This document shows, in pieces, positions 43,919 to 52,969 of a stretch of 64,000 bases of DNA. Location of the stretch: contig NZ_CP040762.1 of assembly GCF_004683865.2 (NCBI RefSeq), positions 1 through 64,000 of the forward strand, written 5' to 3'. Below the pieces are notes generated by a model. The model was given only the letters and a program-made list of their open reading frames with translations. It was not told where the DNA came from and did no database searches. The position numbers and the translations under genes were made by a program. Numbering within the stretch: position 1 is the stretch's first letter; every line of letters starts with the position of its first letter. This DNA comes from Paracoccus liaowanqingii (GTDB lineage: Bacteria; Pseudomonadota; Alphaproteobacteria; Rhodobacterales; Rhodobacteraceae).

Positions 43919-45039
43919 AGTTACGATGCAATCCGGCGTTACGCCAAGACTTGGTCAAGGCGCGCCGATCAGCGGCGGCCGAAGCCTACGTGCCGCTCTA
44001 CTATGCGCCCGGCGAGGCCTACCAATTCGACTGGAGCCATGAGGTCGTGCTGATCAGCGGCGTGACGACGACGGTCAAGGTCGCGCATGTCAGGCTCTGC
44101 CACAGCCGCATGATGTTCGCCCGGGCGTATATGCGCGAGAGCCAGGAGCCTCAGCCATCGGGCTCAAACCGATGGCGCCGCGGTGGCTTCGATGTTCGAC
44201 GCGCATGACCGGGCCTTCGCCTTCTTCAAGGGCACTTGCACGCGCGGGATCTACGACAACATGAAGACGGCGGTCGAGGCGGTCTTTATCGGCAAGGAGC
44301 GGCTCTACAATCGGCGCTTTTTGCAGATGTGCAGCCACTATCTGGTTCAGCCGGTTGCCTGCACGCCTGCGTCGGGCTGGGAGAAAGGCCAGGTCGAGAA
44401 CCAGGTTGGCCTTGTGCGCGAACGGTTCTTCACCCCAAGGCTTCGGGTCAGGAGCCTGGACGAGCTGAACGTCTGGCTGCTCGACAAATGCATCGCCTAT
44501 GCGAAGGCGCACAAGCACCCTGAGCGCAGCGATCAGATGATCTGGCAGATGTTCGAGACAGAGCGCGCGACCCTCGTCCCCTATGTCGGCTCGTTTGACG
44601 GCTTCCATTCCGTTCCGGCCTCCGTCTCCAAGACCTGCCTCGTCCGGTTCGACAACAACAGGTATTCCGTGATCTCGACGGCTGTCGGACGGCCCGTCGA
44701 AGTCCACGCTTATGCCGAGAAGATCGTCATCCGGCAGGACGGGGTCATCGTGGCAGAACATTCCCGCTGCTTTGGCAGGAACGAGACGGTCTACGATCCC
44801 TGGCACTATGTGCCTGTTCTGGCACGCAAACCCGGCGCCTTACGGAATGGTGCCCCGTTCCAGAACTGGGTGCTGCCGACCGCGATAGCGACGGTGCGCC
44901 GCAAGCTCCAGAGCATGAATGACGGCGACCGACAGATGGTGGCAATCCTCGGCTGCGTCGCGACCGATGGCCTCCTTGCTGTGGAAGCCGCGTGCCAGGA
45001 GGCCCTCGCACAGGGCGTCTTTTCGGCGCCGGTCATCAG

Positions 45040-45539
45040 CCGACACACCGGTCAACGAGGGCCTGGTGCGCGATCTTGCGACTGGCACATTCGTGGCCGA
45101 CCAGCGCAATGTCGTGCTGATCGGTGGCACTGGCACGGGAAAGTCACATCTCGCCATCGCGATCGCTCGCGCCTTGATACGGAACGGCACCCGAGGCCGC
45201 TTCTTCAACGTGGTCGATCTGGTGAACAGGCTCGATACCGAGAGCCGCAGCGGCAAACAGGGGCGCGCGGCCGAATACCTGACCCGTCTCGACTTCATCG
45301 TACTCGACGAACTGGGATATCTTCCATTCGCTCAGGCAGGCGGCCAGTTGCTGTTCCACCTGATCAGCAAGCTCTACGAGCGCACGTCCATCATCGTCAC
45401 GACGAACCTTGCCTTCGGCGAATGGCCGGCCGTCTTCGGCGATGCCAAGATGACAACGGCCCTGCTCGACCGCCTCACGCATCACTGCGAGATCCTCGAA
45501 ACCGGCAACGAGTCCTGGCGCTTCAAGAACCGCGCTTGA
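45040..45539 (+). pseudogene. istB: istB, 5'-deleted
   Basis: The frame from about 45040 encodes the AAA+ core of Ist[36 protein letters not shown] and [20 protein letters not shown], ending WRFKNRA. The N-terminal 80-90 residues are missing; a deletion joins it to the end of istA. Upstream in-frame codons belong to another frame of istA. Confidence 0.8.
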
Positions 45540-45659
45540 TCAGGGTCTGTCCCGCCTCCGCAACATGATCAGCTGCGTCGGGACAGACCCTGATCACCAC
45601 ACAGCTAAGGGGTCAAAATTGGACGCCGAAAGGGGGTCAATATTGGGCGCCGATTGACA

Positions 45660-47395
45660 CTCCTCTTCGGTTTGATGCAGGAAATGCCATCGTCAGCGTT
45701 GTCCCGATCATTTCTGATACCGGAAACGTCCCACAGAGACCTGGCACCGAGGCACTCCATGTTGCCGTACGCAATCTTGATGCTACCTTCGCACAGCAAA
45801 TCGGGGGGCCTGTCGAACTCCAGAACCTGGCATTCACAACTGGATCTCCAGCAGCGGGGCTGGCGGGCATCCCCGTAACCGATTTATCTGGAGAGACAAT
45901 CGCCTGGCTGGTCTGGAAGCCTGAACGGCCTGGAATGATCCTTCTGAACAAGATGTTGCCGGTGCTGCTGGCGAGCGGCTTGGCGGTTGCGCTCTTGCTC
46001 TGGTGGATCACCCGCCGACTTTTGCGGGTATCTGGTCAGTTGCAGGTAAGCGAGGCGCAGGCTCGATTTCTGGCCAATCACGATGCCCTGACTGGACTGC
46101 CCAACCGGACACTTTTCCAGGACAGGCTTGCGCAAGCGCTGCACGGCGCCGCGAGAAGCGGCCAGACGGTCGCGCTTCTAGCCATCGATCTCGACAGGTT
46201 CAAAAGTATCAATGACTCACTCGGCCACCCGGCCGGAGACGAGTTGATCCGCCAAGTGGGCAGCCGACTAACCGACTTGCTTCGTACAGGAGACACTGTC
46301 GCTCGGTTTGGCGGGGATGAGTTCATGATCCTTTTGCCAAACATGACCGACGATCATGCGCTTCGCCACATCTGTACAAAGATAGTGGAAGATCTATCCC
46401 GTCCCTATGAACTCTTGGGACGTTCCGGCTGCATCGGCGCCAGCGTCGGCGCGGTGAGGGCTGGGCCTGAGGACAACGATCGCGACGCGTTGATGCAGCG
46501 CGCCGATATAGCCCTCTACAGGGCGAAAGCTGAGGGTAAAGGCTGCTATAATCTGTTCGAGAACGATCTAATCAACCCTGCCCAACAGCAAAAAAGCATT
46601 GAAAGCGACCTGCGCACGGCCCTCCGGCTCAATACCGGACTGAAGCTGGTTTATCAGCCCTTCTATGATGAAAAAGGTGACGTGATCGGCGCTGAGGCAT
46701 TGTGCCGTTGGGATCATCCCATTCATGGAGCACTCTCCCCTGAAATTTTTATCAAGATCGCCGAGGATCACGGACTTATCGACAAGCTCGGCCAATGGGT
46801 GCTCGACGAAGCCTGTCACTTTGCCGCTCGAGCCAACCTTGTAAAGGTTGCGGTCAACGTATCTCCACTGCAGCTGAAAGACCCGGACTTCTTCGCAAAA
46901 GTTCATCGTGCACTCGAGTCTTCTGGATTAGCACCCACCTCTTTAGAACTTGAACTCACAGAAAAAATTGTCCTGGAGCAAAGCAGCGCAATCAAGAATA
47001 CGCTTGTCCGGCTTCGTTCAATCGGCATCAGAATTGCCCTCGACGATTTTGCGACCGGCAATTCGTCTCTTCAATATCTGCGTGACCACCGGGTAGACTG
47101 CGTGAAAATCGACCGAACTTTTGTGGCGCGACTTGGTCAAGACCACGAAAACGACCACTTGGTCCGGGCAATTTTTGGAATGGCGCGTGCCATGGGAATA
47201 TCTGTTACGGTCGAAGGCGTGGAGACGGAAATGCAGCGGAACTTGCTTGCCTCAATGGGATGCAAGACGTTCCAAGGGTTCCTGCTAAGTGGCCCGATGG
47301 AAGCCACAGGATTTGCCGCAGTTCTGGAGAAACAAGCAGCGCCCCCGTTTGAATCTCGGGCTTTGATTACCGTCGATTTGGGCGGTACCGTGTGA
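45660..47395 (+). pseudogene. CHASE4-GGDEF-EAL protein, 5'-truncated by IS21
   Basis: The open frame runs from the IS21 border. It begins inside a periplasmic CHASE4-type sensor domain (RFDAGNAIVSVVPIISDTGN), then a membrane helix (LPVLLASGLAVALLLWWI), a GGDEF domain with an intact FGGDEF site (DALTGLPNRTLFQDRLAQ) and an EAL domain (IGAEALCRWDHP, ALDDFATGNSSLQYLRD). Because the first helix and part of the sensor are lost, the original protein cannot be made. An ATG at 45935 could give a 486-residue product with one helix plus both enzyme domains, so residual activity is possible. Confidence 0.8.
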
Positions 47396-47700
47396 ATCGG
47401 CGTGTGGAACGAGCTGATTTAGAAGCCAGGGCGCGCCAAAGCTCTTTCGCGCTAACGAATGGCATCGCTCGTGCCAATGCACCAAGACCGAGATCGTTAT
47501 AAAGCATAAGCGCCCTTATTGAATAAACTATTATGCCGCAGAAAGCGACGGCCCGCTATTTCAAGAATTATCACCCATGACCCCGGTAAACACTGATGCA
47601 ATCGAGGGGTGTTCGCCGTCTCACTTGCGATAGGAGTCATTCTACGTCGCGGGATTGTTTTACTTTGAATGAATTCCTTTATACCTTGCCGGATGGCGGC
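47396..47700. other. Intergenic between convergent genes
   Basis: No gene, tRNA or clear hairpin terminator was recognised. Confidence 0.4.
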
Positions 47701-48687
47701 TCACATAGCAGCGACCAAGCCCAGCATTTGCACAGCCTTGTTCCGACCGGTCTGTTTAGCCTGATAAAGCGCGAGATCTGCCCTTTTTATCCAATCCTCA
47801 GCGACTTCACCACTCTCTCGTTCTGCCACACCCAGGCTGATGGTAATCGGGCGGTGGTCAAGGGCAGCAAGAGGCTCCTCCATGACAGTTGTGCGCAAGC
47901 GATCGGCCATGATCATCGCCGTATCTCCAGTTGCTTGCGGCAGCAGAATGCCGAACTCTTCGCCTCCCAATCGGCCAATGCAATCACCGCGGCGGATGCA
48001 CTTCGTCAGGCAAGCAACGACCTCCTTGAGCGCCAGATCCCCTGCGGGGTGCCCAAATGTGTCGTTGATTGACTTGAAGTGATCGATATCAAGAAGGATC
48101 AAGCTCGCCGGAAGATTGGCGGAGAAGATGTCGTCCATTTGGTTCTCAAAATTCCGCCGGGTCATTGCTCCTGTCAAGCTGTCTCGATTGGCTGCCAGCC
48201 GCAACTCAATCTGAGAAACCACCACCTTCGCAAAATTCATCAGGATTTCTTTGTCGCCGTCGGTGAATAGCCGAGGCTCAGTTCCAAAAACGCAGAGTGC
48301 GCCAATATTGTAGCCGTCCGGTGTCATGAGGGGAGCACCAAGGTAACTGCGGATATGGGCCTCCCCGGTTACAAACGGGTTGTGCATGAAGCGAGGATCA
48401 GTGCTGGTCGACTCGACCGAGAGCGGTCGTGAACTCCGTATCGTATATGTACAAAAGGAGTCTTCTCGCGCGCATTGTTGAGGCTCTATGCCAGCTGCCG
48501 CCTTGATCCATTGACGGTCAACGTCAATCAGCGAAACCGCCGCATACTGAATAGAAAAGATAGATTTGACCAAAGCTACGATATCATTGAACTCTTTTTC
48601 TGGCGCCGAGTCGAGGATGCCATACCGGTGCAAAGCGGCCAAGCGCCCCGGCTCATCATCGGCTTTGAAGCGAAAGGTATCCGTCAC
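47701..48687 (-). CDS. GAF-GGDEF diguanylate cyclase
   Basis: A 328-residue soluble enzyme. A GAF domain (YAAVSLIDVDRQWIKAAAGI, REDSFCTYTIRSSRPL) covers about 20-160, followed by a GGDEF domain with the active-site motif RLGGEEFGILLP near residue 237 and substrate loop LDIDHFKSINDTFGH. The active site looks functional, so it should make cyclic di-GMP. The GTG start at 48687 overlaps the stop of the upstream 77-residue gene. The GAF type resembles that of the disrupted protein at 8322. Confidence 0.92.
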   Translation of the reverse strand: MTDTFRFKADDEPGRLAALHRYGILDSAPEKEFNDIVALVKSIFSIQYAAVSLIDVDRQWIKAAAGIEPQQCAREDSFCTYTIRSSRPLSVESTSTDPRFMHNPFVTGEAHIRSYLGAPLMTPDGYNIGALCVFGTEPRLFTDGDKEILMNFAKVVVSQIELRLAANRDSLTGAMTRRNFENQMDDIFSANLPASLILLDIDHFKSINDTFGHPAGDLALKEVVACLTKCIRRGDCIGRLGGEEFGILLPQATGDTAMIMADRLRTTVMEEPLAALDHRPITISLGVAERESGEVAEDWIKRADLALYQAKQTGRNKAVQMLGLVAAM

Positions 48688-48917
48688 AGCCGTGCCTCAA
48701 TAAGAGCGAGCAAGTCATCCTCGTACGACTTCAGAAGAGATGCGACGAGATTTCGAATGGTGTGGCTATCCTTCCCGGCTGTTTCAAGCGACATGGCCAA
48801 CTGGACCAGGTTGGTACGATGACGATCAAACGCAGGCCTTAGATCCTCCGGGACGGCTTTCCCTGTAAAAGTTCTTCGGGCGACCTCTTCGTTGACGACC
48901 TGTTGAGCGTTCTGCAT
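48684..48917 (-). CDS. Small helical protein coupled to diguanylate cyclase (77 residues)
   Basis: A 77-residue, all-helical, soluble protein (MQNAQQVVNEEVARRTFTGK, TNLVQLAMSLETAGKDSHTI, LLKSYEDDLLALIEARL). It overlaps the cyclase start (GTGA), so the two are translationally coupled and probably act together. I do not recognise the family. A role as regulator or partner of the GAF-GGDEF enzyme is inference. Confidence 0.65.
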   Translation of the reverse strand: MQNAQQVVNEEVARRTFTGKAVPEDLRPAFDRHRTNLVQLAMSLETAGKDSHTIRNLVASLLKSYEDDLLALIEARL

Positions 48918-49226
48918 GACATGCCCTCATGGATGATGATCCTCAACCTATGCGCGACTGTGAAGAATGCAAGCAAGCATATCCGGCCGATGTGAAATAA
49001 TGCATATCTGCCAAGTATGGGCTCCCCTGCGCTACGGCAGCCTGCGTCAAGCTGGTGTGAAATCTTTGGATAGCTGTTTGGGCATCGGTTCGGCGGCCTG
49101 TATGCTTCAACATCAATGCCTTCTTAAGACCCACACCGCGATTTTTCTGTAGATGCAGTTCCTTTACTCAACTTATAAGTGTAATGGTCCCTGTCCTGCC
49201 AACTTCCTTGACTGGAGCAGCTACAA
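48918..49226. other. Divergent intergenic region
   Basis: This separates the cyclase operon (minus) from the large GGDEF-EAL gene (plus) and should carry both promoters. No individual site could be called with confidence. Confidence 0.4.
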
Positions 49227-52200
49227 ATGAAAAACGCCAAGGAAACAGCGGGCATGATGGTAGCTGACAGGACGATCCCAGGCAGCACGCCAGCTCCCGT
49301 ACTCGAGACGTGTGCTATGCGTGACCCTGGTGCAGGCGAAGCTCTGTTATCAACTGTGCCGGTAGAGGTGTTGGGAAGTCTGCTGGATGGCCTCCCGTAC
49401 CCAGTCCAGGTCAAGGACCTCCATCACCGCCTTCTGTGGGTAAACGAGGCGATGTGCACGCTCCTGGGGCAGAGCCGCGAACAGATGCTGGCGCGTTCTG
49501 ATTGCAATTTCTGCCGCGAGGAGCAGGCGTGCTCCTGTCGCATCAGTGACGACGAGGTGTTCGCGACCGGCCAGGAAGTCGAGTACGAAAAAGAACTCAT
49601 AACCCCTGCTGGCTCCGTCCGCCTTATCAGATTTCGGAAACGCCTTGTCAGCGCGCCGGGACCAATGGGCGTCGCACCCTTCCTTCTTACTTCGCTCCAG
49701 GACGGCACCGATAGCCGCCGGGCCGAGATGGCGCTGCAGGAGAGCGAGGCAAGTTTCCGAAGGCTGGCCGACGACGCACCGGTCATAATTTGGATGAGTG
49801 ATGCGAGCGGCGCAGTCGTGTTCGTCAACAGGCTTTGGTGCGATACGACCGGGCAGAACCAAGAGGAAGCTCGCGGCCAGGGGTGGCTGGAGGTCATTCA
49901 TCCTGATGATCAGGAGAAAGTGGGACACATTTTCGCCAACGCCAGCGCGCGCCATGAACCGTATCAGGCCGAGTACCGCCTCCAGTTGGCCGACGGATCT
50001 TGGGCCTGGGTGCTCGACATTGGCCAGCCGCGCTTTGCAGATGACGGAACTTTCCAAGGCTATGTCGGGTGCGGCCTGGACATTACGGAACGACGAAAAG
50101 TCGAGGCTGCCCTGCGCGAAAGCGAGGAACATTACCGGTACTCGGTCGAGTTGAATCCTCAGATCCCTTGGACCTCGGATCCGGAAGGCGGCATTATCGA
50201 TCTGCCCAACCGGTGGTGCGACATGACGGGGATGTCGCGCGAAGAAACGCTTGGTCAAGGCTGGACCATGGCCCTGCATCCTGAGGATGGGCGTACTGTA
50301 CTTGAGCACTTTGGGGCGGGGCTGACACATGGAGTGCCTGTTGACGCCGAGGGGCGTCTGCGCGGGGCTGACGGCACCTACCGGTGGTTCAGGATCAGAG
50401 GCGCCCCCCGGCGCGATACCTCCGGTCATATTCTGCGCTGGTATGGGTCGTCCGAGGACATTCACGACCACAAGCAGGCTATGCTCACCTTGCAGGAGCG
50501 CGAGCGGCAGCTCCAGACCGTGTTCAACCAGGCCGTGGTCGGCATCGTGCACCATGACCGGAGCAACCGGGTTCTCATGATCAACCAGCGCTTCCGAGAG
50601 ATCCTTGGCCGAACGCGTGAGGAACTCGATGGGATCTCCCTCCTGCAGTTCACACATCTCGAGGATGCCGAGCGACAGGCGTTATTGCTGCAAGAGCACA
50701 GACATACAGGTGAGCCTCTCCAACTGGAGAAGCGGTATGTCCGCCCGGACGGCTCGGTCGTCTGGTGCAACGTCAACATTTCCTTCGTCCGCGACGAGGC
50801 AGGGGATATCACCGGAACCATTGCTGTTGCCGAGGATATCACCGCCCACAAGCAGGCAGAGGAGCGCGCACGGGAGGCGCAGAATCTCCTGCAGGACGTG
50901 ATCGACAGCGTCGATGACCTGATTTACGTCAAGGACTGCAGTGGACGCTACATAGTCGCCAATAGGACGTTCGGTGGCCCGGAGGTTCTCGGGAAGTGCG
51001 ATCAGGACCTGTTTTCCCAAGAGATTGCCGAGAAGTACCGCCAGGATGATCACCACGTTCTCGTCAGCGGTAGCAAGCTCAGCGTCGAAGAGGATTTTCC
51101 CAACGATATAACCCGGCGCTATCACACGGTGAAGGCGCCTTGGCGCCGGAACGACGATATCATCGGCGTCATCGGCATTTCACGAGACATCACCATGCGG
51201 AAGCAGGCTGAGGAACGCCTGCAATGGGCCGCAGATCACGATGAACTTACTGACTTGCCTAACCGCAGGCTGTTCCAGGAGAAGATCAAGCAGGCTTTCC
51301 TTGCGGCCTTTCTGACGCAGCGCCGGGTCGGCCTGTTGGCCATCGATGTAGATCATTTCAAGCAGATTAACGACAGGTTCGGGCATAGCACGGGAGACGC
51401 CTTCTTGAAGGGCTTTGCGGAACGCCTTTGCCAGGTCGTGGGAGATCAGAGCCTGACGGCCCGGGTCGGTGGGGACGAGTTTGCCGTTCTCCTGCCCGAA
51501 GTCTGCAGTGAGACCGATGTCTCCACCATGGCCAAGGCCATACTGGATCACCTCCAGGAGCCCATATCGCTTAACAGCAATCTTCTTGACTGCCGTACCA
51601 GCATCGGCGGCGCGGTCACAGTGCCCGGGTTTGACGGTGAGCCAGATGAACTGTGCAAGCAGGCAGATATTGCCCTTTACGCCAGCAAGACCGCAGGCCG
51701 GAGCGTGTTCACGATGTTCCGGTCATCGATGCGGGAAGAGCTGCAAAAGGCAGGTTCGGCCCTTCGCGTTGCAGGGCAGGCCGTCGCCTTTGACTGGCTG
51801 GTTCCCTATTACCAGCCCAAGGTTGACCTGGCATCGGGCAAAGTGGACGGCTTCGAAGCCCTGCTGCGCTGGAACCATCCCGATAGCGGGATCCAATCCC
51901 CTGATGCGATCGCTCCCGCCTTTGACAACACCGATCTGGGCATCGCCATCGGCGGGCGTATCCGCTCCTGCGTGCTCCAGCACCTCCGCGCTTGGTACGA
52001 TACCGGCATCAAGACCGGGCGTATCGCGATCAACGTGTCATCGGCAGAGTTTCGGCGTGACGATTATGCCGAACGTGTGCTTGACGAGCTGAGTCGGGCC
52101 GGCCTTCCGACAAGCTGTCTCGAGATCGAAGTGACCGAAGGGGTGTTCCTGGGGTACGGCTCCGAGTTTGTGGAACGGTCCCTGCACAAGCTCATTGCCG

Positions 52201-52535
52201 CAGGCGTGACCATCGCTTTGGACGACTTCGGCACAGGCTACGCTTCCTTGTCGCACCTCAAGCAGTTTCCCGTGCATGTCCTCAAGATCGACCGCTCCTT
52301 CGTAGATGGGCTGGTGACAAACGCCAGCGATGCGGCCGTCGTCAATGCGGTGCTGAGCCTCGGACAGAACCTTGGCATCCGGACTGTAGCGGAGGGTGTT
52401 GAAACCGCAGCTCAAGCGGCCCTTTTGCGTGACCAGGGCTGCAGCACCGCCCAGGGGTTCTACTTTGGCCGACCTATGGCCGCCAGCGACGTTCCTCGCT
52501 TCATTTCCTCGTGGAATGACTGGGAACGTCGTTGA
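49227..52535 (+). CDS. Multi-PAS GGDEF-EAL protein (1102 residues)
   Basis: A soluble c-di-GMP enzyme. Five PAS domains lie at about 48-150, 170-290, 295-415, 425-545 and 555-665; the first has a Cys-rich loop (CNFCREEQACSC) that might bind metal or sense redox. A GGDEF domain (DELTDLPNRRLFQEKI, RVGGDEFAVLLPE) and an EAL domain (YQPKVDLASGKVDGFEALLR, ALDDFGTGYASLSHL) follow. Both catalytic motifs look intact, so it could make or degrade c-di-GMP depending on PAS input. No membrane helix is visible. The start at 49227 has GGAGCAGC upstream. Confidence 0.92.
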   Translation: MKNAKETAGMMVADRTIPGSTPAPVLETCAMRDPGAGEALLSTVPVEVLGSLLDGLPYPVQVKDLHHRLLWVNEAMCTLLGQSREQMLARSDCNFCREEQACSCRISDDEVFATGQEVEYEKELITPAGSVRLIRFRKRLVSAPGPMGVAPFLLTSLQDGTDSRRAEMALQESEASFRRLADDAPVIIWMSDASGAVVFVNRLWCDTTGQNQEEARGQGWLEVIHPDDQEKVGHIFANASARHEPYQAEYRLQLADGSWAWVLDIGQPRFADDGTFQGYVGCGLDITERRKVEAALRESEEHYRYSVELNPQIPWTSDPEGGIIDLPNRWCDMTGMSREETLGQGWTMALHPEDGRTVLEHFGAGLTHGVPVDAEGRLRGADGTYRWFRIRGAPRRDTSGHILRWYGSSEDIHDHKQAMLTLQERERQLQTVFNQAVVGIVHHDRSNRVLMINQRFREILGRTREELDGISLLQFTHLEDAERQALLLQEHRHTGEPLQLEKRYVRPDGSVVWCNVNISFVRDEAGDITGTIAVAEDITAHKQAEERAREAQNLLQDVIDSVDDLIYVKDCSGRYIVANRTFGGPEVLGKCDQDLFSQEIAEKYRQDDHHVLVSGSKLSVEEDFPNDITRRYHTVKAPWRRNDDIIGVIGISRDITMRKQAEERLQWAADHDELTDLPNRRLFQEKIKQAFLAAFLTQRRVGLLAIDVDHFKQINDRFGHSTGDAFLKGFAERLCQVVGDQSLTARVGGDEFAVLLPEVCSETDVSTMAKAILDHLQEPISLNSNLLDCRTSIGGAVTVPGFDGEPDELCKQADIALYASKTAGRSVFTMFRSSMREELQKAGSALRVAGQAVAFDWLVPYYQPKVDLASGKVDGFEALLRWNHPDSGIQSPDAIAPAFDNTDLGIAIGGRIRSCVLQHLRAWYDTGIKTGRIAINVSSAEFRRDDYAERVLDELSRAGLPTSCLEIEVTEGVFLGYGSEFVERSLHKLIAAGVTIALDDFGTGYASLSHLKQFPVHVLKIDRSFVDGLVTNASDAAVVNAVLSLGQNLGIRTVAEGVETAAQAALLRDQGCSTAQGFYFGRPMAASDVPRFISSWNDWERR

Positions 52536-52969
52536 GAAAGGGGCGGCGCAAGAGTTCGGACCCGTCGCTATGCCTTGGCGATTGGCAAGCAACTGATCTG
52601 AATGACGAAATGGGAGCGCCATTTGGGGATGAGATAGCAGTGCAGCCTGCTGTCTCCAGCGCGAAAATCGCAATGGCCATATTCAAGTCGCTTATCCGGC
52701 AGGCCGCGGCACCGGTATCCGAAAATAACAGGTTGCGTTGTTGCTTCGTCGGATGCGGTGGGGCAAGAAAAGCTTGGCCTATTTGAACATGAAAATTCGA
52801 GTTCCTGCAGCATGAACAACGTCCGCCTTGACCTCAGATCGCCCATTCTAATTTTAATTTCAGGCGGAAGCGGGCTGGGTGGATTGGAGTGCTCCTTCGC
52901 CTGGTGGAAGTCCGCGCTTGGGCCCGCCGAAGAATGCCTTTTTATCGACAAACGAGGGGTCTCCCTTTC
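52536..52969. other. Intergenic, no supported gene
   Basis: Short open frames here have no ribosome sites or family sequence. It presumably holds the promoter of the large HWE kinase. Confidence 0.4.

Larger units (their letters stand above)
42207..45050 (+). pseudogene. istA: istA, interrupted and frameshifted
   Basis: IstA begins at 42207 (VRRAFPVQGWSMKRIVRDLH then VSRNTVRKIL) and is cut by IS256 at 42518. It resumes at 43927 (DAIRRYAKTW), shifts frame near 43950 to AAAEAYVPLYYAPGEAYQFD, and shifts again near 44180 to FDAHDRAFAFFKGTCTRG. It runs on through GWEKGQVENQVGLVRERFF and ends in [16 protein letters not shown], where the sequence jumps into istB. At least three lesions make it inactive. 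Confidence 0.85.
42108..45659 (+). mobile_element. IS21-family element 2, decayed
   Basis: The ends align as TGT...TCGGCG..CAA.A.TGACCCCC, each followed by an inner repeat TCGGCGTCCAATTTTGACCCC. The flanks show no target duplication. It contains a nested IS256, a frameshifted istA and an istB joined to istA by an internal deletion. Confidence 0.85.

Noticed and set aside
42740..44053. 437-codon plus-strand frame opposite the second IS256 transposase
   Set aside because: Antisense shadow that runs by chance into the interrupted istA.
48943..49134. 63-codon minus-strand frame in the divergent intergenic region
   Set aside because: An equally long frame exists on the other strand, and neither has a convincing ribosome site or family sequence.
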